Notes: generated by a model from the letters alone, not told the origin. Positions 16,586 to 24,137 are shown, counted from the first letter of the stretch. The stretch is 64,000 bases of DNA from JBBRGK01 sp036741355 (GCA_036741355.1 DAINSK010000008.1:30023-94022); one strand, 5' to 3'. Numbers and translations: made by a program.

Positions 16586-17536
16586 CTACTTCAGCGCCGC
16601 GTCCACCACGGACCAGTCGACCCGGTCCTTGAGCAGTTCGGTTATACGCTCGAGCTTGCGCTCGCTGCCGAAGCGCGACTGCTGGAAGATGCCGGCCAGG
16701 CTATCAACGGTTGCACGCGTATCGGAAGGGGTGAGCATCACCGCCACCTCCTCGCTGGAGGCGCGGTCGAGCGTGTAGGGACTCGGCGAAATACCGCCGG
16801 TGAGGATCAGGCAGTCGGTATCGGTCGCGAGCGCCGCGAGCTGCAGATCGGTCTTGTCGCTGCGGGTGATCACTGCTTTGTGACCCCGCCGGGAGAAGTA
16901 TGCATTACTGGAGTCGGTGGTGATCGGGCCGATCATCAGCTCTTCGATGACCTGGTCCTCGGCCTCGTCGCCGAGCAACATCTCGGCCTTCAACGTGTCG
17001 GCAAGCTCGCCAATCGTGGGTGAATAGAGCACCCGGTCTTCCGGGATCGCGACGATCAACGGTAGAGCAGCCTCGTCCATCGCCGACTCCGCCGCCAGCA
17101 TGAACCCCTGCGGCACCGCCGTGATGACCAGACCGAGAAAGCGCGGGCCAAGGTCGAGCGCCATGTTTTGCAGTTGAAGCGTGGCGTCCTCATTCGGCAC
17201 GCCACGGTGCACGACGATAACGGCGGCATCCAGCGTTGATGCCGGAGCATTCGCGCCGGCGCCTGCGGGTGCCTCTATGACGGCAAAGCCGTCTTCGGCA
17301 AGCTGCGCGACGGAGGCCTCGGCGCCGTCCAGCGGTAGAGGGAGTCCACCGCGGCCGCGGGCGCCGGGCAGCGTCGCGAAATAGCCGGCGTCGGCAGTCG
17401 CCGCCGAGTCGCCGGTGCCCCCAAGGCGAACCCCGACGACGCGGCGCCCTTCAAAAGCCAGCCGCTGAACCAGCGCGGCCGCGATAGCGGTTCGCCCCGA
17501 GCGCGGCTGCAATGAGGCGATGAGCAAGGCCCGCAT
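16586..17536 (-). CDS. BioD-like P-loop protein with DRTGG domain
   Basis: A 316-aa protein starting MRALLIASLQPRSGRTAIAAAL. The N-terminal ~190 residues resemble the dethiobiotin-synthetase/AAA_26 fold found at the N-terminus of phosphotransacetylase, with a degenerate P-loop (SLQPRSGRTAIA). Residues ~200-310 form a DRTGG domain (VIEELMIGPITTDSSNAYF, KAVITRSDKTDLQLAAL, CLILTGGISPSP). Free-standing proteins of this layout are thought to regulate acetyl-phosphate or related metabolism; this is inference. There is no phosphotransacetylase catalytic domain. In-frame codons upstream to 17596 lack a good ribosome site. Confidence 0.8.
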   Translation of the reverse strand: MRALLIASLQPRSGRTAIAAALVQRLAFEGRRVVGVRLGGTGDSAATADAGYFATLPGARGRGGLPLPLDGAEASVAQLAEDGFAVIEAPAGAGANAPASTLDAAVIVVHRGVPNEDATLQLQNMALDLGPRFLGLVITAVPQGFMLAAESAMDEAALPLIVAIPEDRVLYSPTIGELADTLKAEMLLGDEAEDQVIEELMIGPITTDSSNAYFSRRGHKAVITRSDKTDLQLAALATDTDCLILTGGISPSPYTLDRASSEEVAVMLTPSDTRATVDSLAGIFQQSRFGSERKLERITELLKDRVDWSVVDAALK

Positions 17537-17690
17537 CGCGTGTGACTCCAGCGGCAATCTGCACGGCGCTCCGCGCCGCTGCCCGAAGTATACCAACGCC
17601 CCGAATACAGGCTAGCAGCGGGGACGGTCATCATATTACGGGTCCGCCATACTCAAACACCGGATCGCCACCTCGGCCAACCAGCACCAC

Positions 17691-17711
17691 GACTGCCGAC
17701 TTCCGACTGCC
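17691..17711. repeat. Three 7-bp tandem repeats (GACTGCC/GACTTCC/GACTGCC)
   Basis: Three contiguous heptamers lie in the non-coding space upstream of tRNA-Phe. Read on the other strand they are GGCAGTC-like, close to the GGCAGTA/GGCAATA units at 44720-44740 and 48114-48127. Confidence 0.6.
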
Positions 17712-17804
17712 CACCCCGCTTGCAGTTGCCCGGCGGCTTTCCGATAATAACCGGGCAGCCGGTCGCACCTCGACCGCCCCGCAACGGCGCAACGCCCACC
17801 ACAC

Positions 17805-17880
17805 GCCAAGGTAGCTCAGTCGGTAGAGCATGCGACTGAAAATCGCAGTGTCGGCAGTTCGATTCTGCCCCTTGGCACCA
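17805..17880 (+). tRNA. tRNA-Phe (GAA)
   Basis: A complete 76-nt cloverleaf. The acceptor stem GCCAAGG pairs with CCTTGGC, then the discriminator A and an encoded CCA. The D-arm is GCTC..GAGC. The anticodon loop CTGAAAA reads anticodon GAA. The T-arm is GGCAGTTCGATTCTGCC. The gene-encoded CCA and the position just before a decayed defence island make it a plausible former integration site, although no second copy of its 3' end is visible downstream to 19.6 kb. Confidence 0.97.
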
Positions 17881-18047
17881 GGGATCATGCGTGGAATCCG
17901 GCCGTTTGGCCAGAAGGGGTAATCTCGGGAGCCGAAGCGTAGGAGTGTCTGAGTTGCGGACTTCGTGTACCAGGCACCGGCCTCGCGCGGCGACGTTACA
18001 GCTGCCGGCAGAGAAGCCGATCACCGCGCGGCTCGGGGGGCCGCCCC

Positions 18048-18142
18048 GGCCCTTACGCGCCCGACATCGACGACGGCGTGAAGTCCGTCCCTTCCAGGAG
18101 TCGGGTCTGCTGGCGATGAAGCAGGTGGTCAAGAAGTGGTGA
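18048..18142 (+). pseudogene. C-terminal remnant of a PglX-like DNA methyltransferase, frameshifted
   Basis: One frame gives GPYAPDIDDGVK (18048-18083). After a shift the next frame gives VRPFQESGLLAMKQVVKKW and a stop at 18142. Joined, they read like the end of BREX-type adenine methyltransferases and related DNA methylases, whose C-termini carry a PDxDDGVKVNxxPFQ-x-AGLLA block ending before the stop. A few bases (about two codons, VN) appear deleted at ~18083. Nothing convincing of the gene can be seen upstream toward the tRNA. The assignment rests on this one block and on the downstream order MNT, HEPN, pglZ, brxL. Confidence 0.45.
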
Positions 18143-18151
18143 GGGAGGCGC

Positions 18152-18354
18152 GGCCCTCACCCCTCTTATCCCCTCTCCCAATACTGGGCGAGGGGACGAT
18201 CCAGCACGGGGACGACGCACCCCGTGGAACGGCTCGAACGGCTGTCGAGCGCCTAACCGCGGCTGTCCGGAATGCCAATAGCGCCCGGAGTCGGCAACCA
18301 GAGACCGCCTCCCTCGCCCAGGATTGGGAGAGGGAGGACGGGAGCGTGAGGGCC
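18152..18354. mobile_element. Empty hairpin-bounded element (MITE-like)
   Basis: A 203-bp unit whose ends are inverted copies: GGCCCTCAC at 18152-18160 and GTGAGGGCC at 18346-18354. Inside each end is a hairpin. The left one pairs CCCCTCTCCCA (18170-18180) with TGGGCGAGGGG (18185-18195). The right one pairs CCTCCCTCGCCCA (18308-18320) with TGGGAGAGGGAGG (18325-18337). Inverted, the right end aligns with the left through CTCTCCCAAT-CTGGGCGAGGG. The left inner boundary also reads ACGATCC, matching the CGATCC inner boundary of the DUF559 element. The ~105-bp interior has no gene. The layout equals the DUF559 element minus the nuclease. It sits between the pglX-like remnant and the MNT gene. Confidence 0.6.
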
Positions 18355-18413
18355 GTACGGTGCTACCGTAAAGTAGATGAGAACGGGTGGGTAAAGGAAC
18401 TAGGGGACGCGGC

Positions 18414-18761
18414 GTGGTATCGAGCGGGGTAAAAGTAGTCGTAGAGCCGTCGGAGGGGCCGCTGGCGGAAGCGGTGCGCCGGCTGGTCGATCTGTTCCGG
18501 CCGGAGCGGATCTACCTGTTCGGCTCGCAGGCGCGCGGCGACGCGACCGAAGACAGCGACTACGATCTGATGGTCGTCGTACCCTCTGATGACGAGCCAC
18601 GCTACCGCCGGGCCCAACGCGCGTACGGCGTTCTCTACGAAGTCGATCTGCCGGTCGACGTCCTGGTGCTCACGCACGACGAATTCGAACGACAAGCGCC
18701 GGTCGTCGCCTCACTCCCCGCAACGGTGCTGCGGGAGGGGCGGCTACTGTATGCGGACTGA
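18414..18761 (+). CDS. Minimal nucleotidyltransferase (MNT/MntA-type antitoxin)
   Basis: A 115-aa protein with the polymerase-beta-type nucleotidyltransferase motif GSQARGDATEDSDYDLMVV (GSx10DxD) and the third acidic residue in LPVDVLVLT. In MNT-HEPN modules this enzyme adds nucleotides to the HEPN RNase and disarms it. The GTG at 18414 has AGGGGA seven bases upstream; a GTG at 18387 is in frame but lacks this. The gene looks intact. It overlaps the HEPN remnant by 11 nt, the normal operon arrangement. Here the module is embedded in a decayed BREX-like locus. Confidence 0.85.
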   Translation: MVSSGVKVVVEPSEGPLAEAVRRLVDLFRPERIYLFGSQARGDATEDSDYDLMVVVPSDDEPRYRRAQRAYGVLYEVDLPVDVLVLTHDEFERQAPVVASLPATVLREGRLLYAD

Positions 18762-18894
18762 GTACGCGGGCGAGTTTCGCTATCCCGGAGACGAGGACGT
18801 TCCTTCGATTGAGTCGACGAATGATGCGCTGGCTTTTGCCCGTCAGATCGTCCAGTTCGTCACTCTGCGCCTGCCGCCCGAGGCATCGGCGTGA
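18751..18894 (+). pseudogene. HEPN-domain toxin, C-terminal remnant
   Basis: The 47-codon frame MRTEYAGEFRYPGDEDVPSI continues ESTNDALAFARQIVQFVTLR and matches the last third of HEPN proteins that partner MNT enzymes (the RYPG turn followed by an ALxxARxIVxFV helix). The N-terminal ~80 residues, including the RNase motif Rx4-6H, are missing. A deletion has joined the MNT end directly to the HEPN C-terminus. It overlaps MNT upstream and the pglZ-like fragment downstream (GTGA). It cannot be an active toxin. Confidence 0.6.
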
Positions 18895-19112
18895 ACCTGG
18901 CCGAGCTGCTGGCGGAGGATCTTGTCGTCTGGATGAACGCGGTTCCGGACGGCGTGCCAAGGCGCGTGCTGCTCTGGCTGGACCCTGAGTCCACGTTTAT
19001 ACGAATGTTCGCGCCGGTGAGCCGGGCCCTCGCCGTACAACACGTTCGCCTGCTGCGACTGGAGCCGCCGGGGGGACAGCTCACCAATACGACTTTACCG
19101 TGCAGGCGGTGA
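18891..19112 (+). pseudogene. PglZ-like N-terminal fragment
   Basis: It begins at a GTG overlapping the HEPN stop. The first ~60 codons read MNLAELLAEDLVVWM, PRRVLLWLDPESTF and ALAVQHVRLLRLEPPGGQL. The LLWLDPExxF strand-turn and the following helix-strand resemble the N-terminus of PglZ-domain proteins, the alkaline-phosphatase-like component of BREX systems. After GGQL the frame runs into unrelated codons and stops at 19112. The ~700 or more residues expected after this point are absent. The downstream reading frame is the end of a BrxL-like gene, so the break at ~19075-19085 looks like a deletion junction. Confidence 0.5.
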
Positions 19113-19429
19113 ACCAGAACCCGGCGAAGGAAGGCGCCGAAACGGCGCTTGCCTTCTTCATCTCGATGGTCTCAGCGCTGCTCGACCGTCGGCCCGACCC
19201 GACCACGGTGGTGGTCGGCGAGATGACCGTGCGCGGGTTGCTGCAGAAGGTCAGCAGCCTGCCCGAGCGCTTGCAATTAGCGTTGGAGGCCGGTGCAAAG
19301 CGAATCCTCATACCCAGTGAGAACAAACGCGACATCGCCGACGTACCCGACGAAGTACTCAACAAGCTGCAGCCCGTCTTCTACACCGACCCGATGCACG
19401 CCGCCATCCGCGCGATGCGGCTCGAGTGA
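19085..19429 (+). pseudogene. BrxL-like (Lon-related) C-terminal fragment
   Basis: The 114-residue open frame QYDFTVQAV to AIRAMRLE corresponds to the protease-like C-terminal domain of BrxL. It contains KEGAETALAFFISMVSALL, VVGEMTVRGLLQKV, LALEAGAKRILIP and DIADVPDEVLNKLQ, and closes with FYTDPMHAAIRA. The AGAKRxLIP...FYxDPxxAxxxA pattern is characteristic of the family's end. The AAA+ ATPase part is missing. It follows the PglZ-like start in a different frame. Since pglZ and brxL are adjacent in type 1 BREX loci, one internal deletion would create exactly this junction. Confidence 0.6.
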
Positions 19430-19606
19430 CCGAGTCCAGCACCCGGTTACCAGTTGCCGTGTCACGGAGAATGGGGTTACCAGGATAGACACAGCGAACG
19501 ATAGTACGTCCAAACCGCTTGACAAATGATCTGAATCTCTGAAAATCGGATATGCAACTTTACATGTCGCGCGGTCTCCCACGGACCTCGAGCAAGGTAG
19601 CGGGAT

Positions 19607-19960
19607 ATGAGCACTAGACCAGGTGAGCCTCCAAGCTTTATCACCACACGCATGGGCAAGCGAGGCACGCTCGTCATCCCTGCCGGCTTGCGCCAACAGA
19701 TTGGGCTTGAAGCGGGCACTCCTGTTGTCGCCGAGGCACGAGACGGCGGCGTCTTCATTCGCCCCCTGGTCGGACGCGCCATCTCGTCCAAGCGGCGCCG
19801 CGCCGTCCTCGATGCGGCCAATCGTGCGTATGCGGCCCTGCGCGACAATCACAGCGCATGGGCGGCGGAGCAGACTGAGCGTACTGTATGGGATAGTTTT
19901 GCCTCGGAGACGCTGCCGCAGGACGTGTGGTCTGTGGATGACTCCCTCCCAGAGAAATAA
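19607..19960 (+). CDS. AbrB/MazE-type swapped-hairpin antitoxin (orphan)
   Basis: A 117-aa protein. Residues ~15-55 are the SpoVT-AbrB DNA-binding fold: TTRMGKRGTLVIPAGLRQQIGLEAGTPVV followed by FIRPL. The C-terminal half (SSKRRRAVLDAANRAYAALR, ending DVWSVDDSLPEK) is helical and would normally bind a partner toxin. No PIN or MazF gene follows; the next gene is a nitroreductase. It is either an orphan antitoxin or a stand-alone regulator. Confidence 0.8.
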   Translation: MSTRPGEPPSFITTRMGKRGTLVIPAGLRQQIGLEAGTPVVAEARDGGVFIRPLVGRAISSKRRRAVLDAANRAYAALRDNHSAWAAEQTERTVWDSFASETLPQDVWSVDDSLPEK

Positions 19961-20109
19961 CGCCGCGCCACAACTTTTCCCAACGCGCCCGTCGCTCCAG
20001 GAATGAAGTTGTTGCTGGCGAAGGAACCATCGCGCTCCGGTGCGTGCGCGCGGTATCCTCGTTCGTGATGCCACACCCACGGCGCGTTTCCGGTAAGGAT
20101 GGCGAGGCA

Positions 20110-20616
20110 ATGAAAGTATTCGACGCGGTGCGCACCCTGACCGCTGTCCGGCGCTACACGGACCAATCCATCCCCGCTGACCTGGTGCGCCGCATCATGG
20201 AGTCCGCCTGGCTCACCGGCAGTTCCCGCAATGGCCAGCCGTGGCACTTCATCGCCGTGCAGGACAAAGCGATGCTTCGGCAGTTGGGCAACCTCGCGCG
20301 CACCGGGCCGTACATCGCCGACGCGGCGCTCGCCGTAGTCGTGGTCATGGAGGAGTCCGTATACAACGTGTCCGACGCCAGCCGTGCAGTGCAGTCCATG
20401 ATGCTGACGGCCTGGGACGAGGGCGTGGCCTCGAATTGGGTCGGCTTCGACAATCTGGAGTGGGCCAACGGCGTGCTGGAGATTCCGCCCGAGCTCAAGG
20501 TGCTGGCCATCGTACCGTTTGGTTATCCCCAGGTGCGCCTGGGACGCGGCAAGAAGGACCGCAAGCCATTAGCGGAGGTCGTGAGCAGTGAGCGGTACGG
20601 ACAACCGTTTACGTAG
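20110..20616 (+). CDS. Nitroreductase-family protein
   Basis: A 168-aa FMN-dependent nitroreductase-like protein. It begins MKVFDAVRTLTAVRRYTDQSI, the family's RRSxRxY/F start, followed by SSRNGQPWHFIAV (FMN contact). Later it has AVQSMMLTAWDEGVASNWVG and VLAIVPFGYPQVRLG near the end, the usual C-terminal FMN-binding block. It probably reduces nitro or quinone compounds with NAD(P)H as a dimer. AAGGATGGCGAGGCA precedes the ATG. Its 3' end lies 45 bp from the broken 3' end of the convergent PIN gene. Confidence 0.9.
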   Translation: MKVFDAVRTLTAVRRYTDQSIPADLVRRIMESAWLTGSSRNGQPWHFIAVQDKAMLRQLGNLARTGPYIADAALAVVVVMEESVYNVSDASRAVQSMMLTAWDEGVASNWVGFDNLEWANGVLEIPPELKVLAIVPFGYPQVRLGRGKKDRKPLAEVVSSERYGQPFT

Positions 20617-20661
20617 CCGCTGTGGCACCGAACGCAGCATGGAGACGGCTTTGGGCGGGCG

Positions 20662-21012
20662 TTATGGCAAGGTCGCATCAGCAAACGACCATTCCTTGTC
20701 GGTGTAGCGAAAGAGGATCTCCTGCGCCCGTTCCTCGTCGCTTGCCCGAACGCGAACGACAAGCGTGTTACATTGCCAGATGTTGCGCAGGAACTGGCTG
20801 GCGTGCTGGGTTCCCATGTCGGAGAGGATTAAAGCGTGCGCTTCGATGAGGATCACGTTGGTTGTGACTGACCGGTAGTGGGCATTGATGATATTACCAA
20901 GGATAGCACGGGCGTTGTCGTGATTGTCATCGCGACGGTTGAGTAGAGCGCCATAGGAAGAGCTGTCATGGAAGACGCGGCGGAAACGAAGTGACCGGGG
21001 AAGGGCAACCAT
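20662..21012 (-). pseudogene. PIN-domain (VapC-like) toxin, C-terminally truncated
   Basis: A 116-residue frame. The first acidic motif is FHDSSSYGALLN, the second is VILIEAHALIL and the third begins near RYTDKEWSFADA. After ADA it meets a stop, so the last ~25 residues of the PIN fold, normally containing a final Asp in a TFDxHF-type motif, are missing. Neither shifted frame continues the fold. It lies 3 bp behind its antitoxin. The protein is likely inactive; a distant short PIN variant is the alternative. Confidence 0.6.
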
Positions 21013-21015
21013 AGG

Positions 21016-21333
21016 TTATTTCGGGCGGTAGGCGCGAGCTAAAGCCTCATGCTTCTTGCCAGAGACGCCACCAGGAGTCTTACCCTCGCCGATGCTAATC
21101 AACCGAAAGAGCGCGTCATCGGGCTTGAGAATGCCGGTCTTGCGGCGGGCTCGGGGCTTTTGCGGTTGCCGGTTGAGACGCTCGTCAGCGTCGACTTGCT
21201 GCAGCGGAGCGATGGAAAGCGGCTTGCCCTCGACACGAACGACCTGCCGCTTGCCGCTCCTGGCAACGGCTTCAGCAGTCAGCATGAACTCTACCGCTGA
21301 AATAGTGTCTGGGCGGCCAGCTTCCCGAGTCAT
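21016..21333 (-). CDS. VapB-like antitoxin
   Basis: A 105-aa protein immediately upstream of the PIN gene. Its C-terminal part (KTGILKPDDALFRLISIGEG, then GGVSGKKHEALARAY) matches the toxin-wrapping tails of antitoxins paired with PIN toxins. The middle LSIAPLQQVDADERL is typical of the same group. The N-terminal ~50 residues would bind DNA for autoregulation. It appears intact although the toxin is truncated. The 220-bp space upstream to the peptidase start contains its promoter region, but no clear -35/-10 pair stood out. Confidence 0.75.
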   Translation of the reverse strand: MTREAGRPDTISAVEFMLTAEAVARSGKRQVVRVEGKPLSIAPLQQVDADERLNRQPQKPRARRKTGILKPDDALFRLISIGEGKTPGGVSGKKHEALARAYRPK

Positions 21334-21554
21334 ATCTGTTTAACCTCGCGAACATATCTTACCAGATCGTTGAAAGTCATTTCTATGCAAGTCGTGATAG
21401 AAGCTCATGTACGGCCTTATGGTGTGTGAACCGCATATAAAACTCATGAGTCGTCTAGAGGATCTCCAACCGCCCGCCTAGCTGCCCGTCCTTCGCCTCT
21501 CCGGTGCGCGCCCTCGTCCTGTACACTGGGCGGAGTTTATGTCCGGAGGCAGCG

Positions 21555-23654
21555 ATGAGCGACCCGTCCAGACTGTGCCGCCTTTCCTTGTTGTTGGCCG
21601 TGCTCCTGCTCGGCGCAGCGTGTAGCGGCACCAATAACGCGAAAGAGGCACCAACCGGCACCGTTGCCGCCCGAGCCTCTTCGACCGTAAGCACCGGCAA
21701 AGTCCAGCCAACACAGTCCGCGACCAGCGCCAAAGTCCAGCCAATCCAGACGTCGACCGGCGCCGCCGCCTCGGGCCGCCTCGGTGGCCAGACGAGTCCC
21801 TCACCGGCGGCGCAGCAAACTCGTTCGGCGGCGCAACCGGGGCAGGCGCAGTGGACCGTCCTCGTCTACATGGCTGCCAACAACAACCTCGAAGGGTCTA
21901 CGCTCCTGAACCTGCTGCAGATGGCGGACGCCGCGTCGTCGCCGCAGGTGAACGTCGTCGCACAGATAACACGCGACCCCGCCTCGGACATCACCGACGA
22001 CATCGGCAACCTTGGGTCGTTCACAACAACAAAGCGCGTGCTGGTGCAACACGGTCGGTTCGTCGAGCGCGACGACCTGGGAAAGGTGAACTCCGGCGAC
22101 CCGGCAACGCTCGCGGACTTCATCTCCTGGGGCGAGCGCACCTATCCGGCGCAGCACTATATGCTCGATCTTTCCGACCACGGTGGCGCCTGGCAGGGCT
22201 GCTGCGAAGACGACACGTTCAAGAACTTCATGGGCCTGGGTTCGCTTCAGCGGGCGTTCAAGCAAGGTGGCGGAGCGCCGCTCGACATTATCGGCTTTGA
22301 CGCATGTTTGATGTCGAGCGTCGAGGTGGGGCTGGCGCTGCAGCCGTACGGCTCCCTATTAATAGGGTCGGAGGAGAGTGAACCGGGGTTGGGTTGGGAC
22401 TACACGGCATTTCTGAGCGCGCTGGCCGGCAACCCCAGCATGAGCCCCAAAGCCCTCGCCCAGACGGTTGCCGATACGTACCTGGCGGGGCTCACAGACA
22501 AGGCGCCCGACGAGGCGCTGTATTCGACGTTCAGCGTCACCGACCTCCAGCAGTTGACCCCCGTTGGCACGACCACCGCTGCTTTCATGAGCGCGTTGAA
22601 CAGGTACGTCAACAATGGCACGCAGTCGAACTTGCCCGAACGTCTGACGCGCTTCAGCCAGGTGTTTTTGCAGGCGGAATTCGAGACGCCGGCCTTCGGT
22701 TCCACGGGTCCCGGCGACCTTGGAATATCCTTGGACCTTGGCATCCTTGCGCAGAACGCGGCCGTCGAATCGGGGTCGCCAGAGGTACAAAAGGCTTCCG
22801 CTGACCTCAAGCAGGCACTGAGCCGGGCCGTCGTCTACAACATCACCGGCAAGGGATATGCGGGGATGCCCCCGAGCGGCATCTCGATCGCCACGCTCGC
22901 CACCGGTGACACCCACAAGAAGGACGTCAAGGCCTACAGCAATCTCACGTTTGCCGCTCCGACGGGCTGGCTCGCCCTTGTCCAGGAGTTCGACACGGCG
23001 GTCGCCGCCGCATCGGACCTGGGCGCGCAGCCGACCGTCGCGAGCCTGCAAACATCAGCTCGCTCCATTAGTAGAGGCGCGACCGCAACCATTAGCGGGC
23101 AGGTGCGCGACGACCTGGTTGTGACCGACGTAAAACTGAGCGTGACGACGGCGCTGAACGGACAGGATGTGCAGATCAGCCAGGATAACCGTGTAAAGCA
23201 CCTTGGCAAGCGGATCGACTTCACGTACGACTTTGACGGCCGCGGCTGGTATATGACTGACGGGAAAGTGAACGAGCTGGCATACAGCGAGGACTGGCGC
23301 CCCGGTCAGCGGATCGTCTTCGGGACGTACCGGCAAGTCCCACAGGATGATGGTGACGAGGCCTACCTGCTCATTGATGAGGCGTCGGGCCGGATACTGC
23401 AAGCATTCGACATTGAAGGCGACCTGGGCCTGCTCGGAGCCCTGCTCCCTGGCCCCCGTTCGACGTTCTCCCCATACGTCTTCGATGCCAGCGACGAAGT
23501 GACCGAGATTCCACTTGACCCGGTGAACCTCAAGACGGCGAAATTCACTCGTTCGCCGTTACCGGCGGGGAAATACAGCATCGTGGTCGATGCTGACAAC
23601 ATCAGCGGCAACAGCGTTTCAGACTCGGTCTCGGTCACGGTTACCGGGCCGTGA
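21555..23654 (+). CDS. Clostripain-family (C11) cysteine peptidase, lipoprotein
   Basis: A 699-aa lipoprotein. The start MSDPSRLCRLSLLLAVLLLG is followed by the lipobox GAAC, so it is anchored at the outer membrane face. A ~75-residue Thr/Ser/Gln-rich linker follows. The peptidase domain begins at WTVLVYMAANNNLEG and contains the catalytic His in LSDHGGAW (~207) and the catalytic Cys in GFDACLMSS (~249). A C-terminal beta-rich part (~500-699) ends in an Ig-like strand (SDSVSVTVTGP). C11 enzymes cleave after Arg or Lys. GGAGGCAGCG precedes the ATG. Confidence 0.9.
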   Translation: MSDPSRLCRLSLLLAVLLLGAACSGTNNAKEAPTGTVAARASSTVSTGKVQPTQSATSAKVQPIQTSTGAAASGRLGGQTSPSPAAQQTRSAAQPGQAQWTVLVYMAANNNLEGSTLLNLLQMADAASSPQVNVVAQITRDPASDITDDIGNLGSFTTTKRVLVQHGRFVERDDLGKVNSGDPATLADFISWGERTYPAQHYMLDLSDHGGAWQGCCEDDTFKNFMGLGSLQRAFKQGGGAPLDIIGFDACLMSSVEVGLALQPYGSLLIGSEESEPGLGWDYTAFLSALAGNPSMSPKALAQTVADTYLAGLTDKAPDEALYSTFSVTDLQQLTPVGTTTAAFMSALNRYVNNGTQSNLPERLTRFSQVFLQAEFETPAFGSTGPGDLGISLDLGILAQNAAVESGSPEVQKASADLKQALSRAVVYNITGKGYAGMPPSGISIATLATGDTHKKDVKAYSNLTFAAPTGWLALVQEFDTAVAAASDLGAQPTVASLQTSARSISRGATATISGQVRDDLVVTDVKLSVTTALNGQDVQISQDNRVKHLGKRIDFTYDFDGRGWYMTDGKVNELAYSEDWRPGQRIVFGTYRQVPQDDGDEAYLLIDEASGRILQAFDIEGDLGLLGALLPGPRSTFSPYVFDASDEVTEIPLDPVNLKTAKFTRSPLPAGKYSIVVDADNISGNSVSDSVSVTVTGP

Positions 23655-23698
23655 ACCAGGCGCGCGGACATCCCTGAAAGTGGCGCAGTCACGTCGCG

Positions 23699-23803
23699 TC
23701 AAGCGCTGATATCTGGGAGGGCCCTTCCAGCATTGGGTGCGGCGCCCAGGCGCTCGAAGGCGATCTGGGCCGCCTGAAGCTCCATCTCGGACGCATCGCG
23801 CAT
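23699..23803 (-). pseudogene. Possible C-terminal remnant of a TPR-type regulator
   Basis: A 34-codon frame MRDASEMELQAAQIAFERLG continuing AAPNAGRALPDISA. The AQxAFERLGAxPxAxRA pattern resembles the ends of TPR-containing LuxR/adenylate-cyclase-like regulators. It occupies most of the 198-bp space between the peptidase and the next gene. Short length makes this weak. Confidence 0.25.
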
Positions 23804-23852
23804 TGCTGCGTGAGATTAAACTAGCGCATTATCAACCACAGGAGGCATATCA

Positions 23853-24137
23853 ATGTACGCGGTAATTCGACGTTACAAGAACCCGAAGCTGATCGGGGCC
23901 CTGGAACAACGACGTGCCGAAGTTGAAGCAGTCATCCGTCCCGTACCCGGATTTGTAGCGTACTACCTCATCAAGTCGGGTGACGGCGGCACGTCCGTCA
24001 CGGTGTGCGATGACAAAGCAGGAACTGACGCCTCAATCCAGCGGGCGGCGGAGTGGATTCGGAGCAACCTCCCAGACGCCGCTGGCGCCCCGCCCGAGGT
24101 CACGGAGGGCAACGTGATCCAGGAATTCACCCGGTAG
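23853..24137 (+). CDS. Small ferredoxin-like-fold (ABM-type) protein
   Basis: A 94-aa protein: MYAVIRRYKNPKLIGALEQR, then VIRPVPGFVAYYLIKSGDGG, TSVTVCDDKAGTDASIQRAA and a C-terminal strand VIQEFTR. The pattern of PGF-xxYYLI followed by VTVxDD...A..W resembles dimeric alpha/beta-barrel proteins (antibiotic-biosynthesis-monooxygenase superfamily). Substrate and function are unknown. A strong AGGAGG ribosome site lies before the ATG. It stands alone between the peptidase and the LLM oxidoreductase. Confidence 0.65.
   Translation: MYAVIRRYKNPKLIGALEQRRAEVEAVIRPVPGFVAYYLIKSGDGGTSVTVCDDKAGTDASIQRAAEWIRSNLPDAAGAPPEVTEGNVIQEFTR

Noticed and set aside
17631..18132. Minus-strand reading frames across tRNA-Phe, one containing GAESNCRHCDFQSHALPTEL
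   Set aside because: This is the well-known false translation of the tRNA-Phe antisense strand; no real gene.
17891..18142. 83-codon frame ending in VRPFQESGLLAMKQVVKKW taken as a whole gene
   Set aside because: Only its last ~19 codons look like protein; the rest is arginine-rich shadow sequence. Reported as part of the methylase remnant instead.
18136..18432. 98-codon plus-strand frame through the empty hairpin element
   Set aside because: It consists of repeat translation (PLLSPLPILGEG-like) followed by the out-of-frame start of the MNT gene.
19440..19490. Repeated GGTTACCAG (two copies) after the brxL remnant as a possible attachment site
   Set aside because: Too short, and no matching copy near tRNA-Phe.
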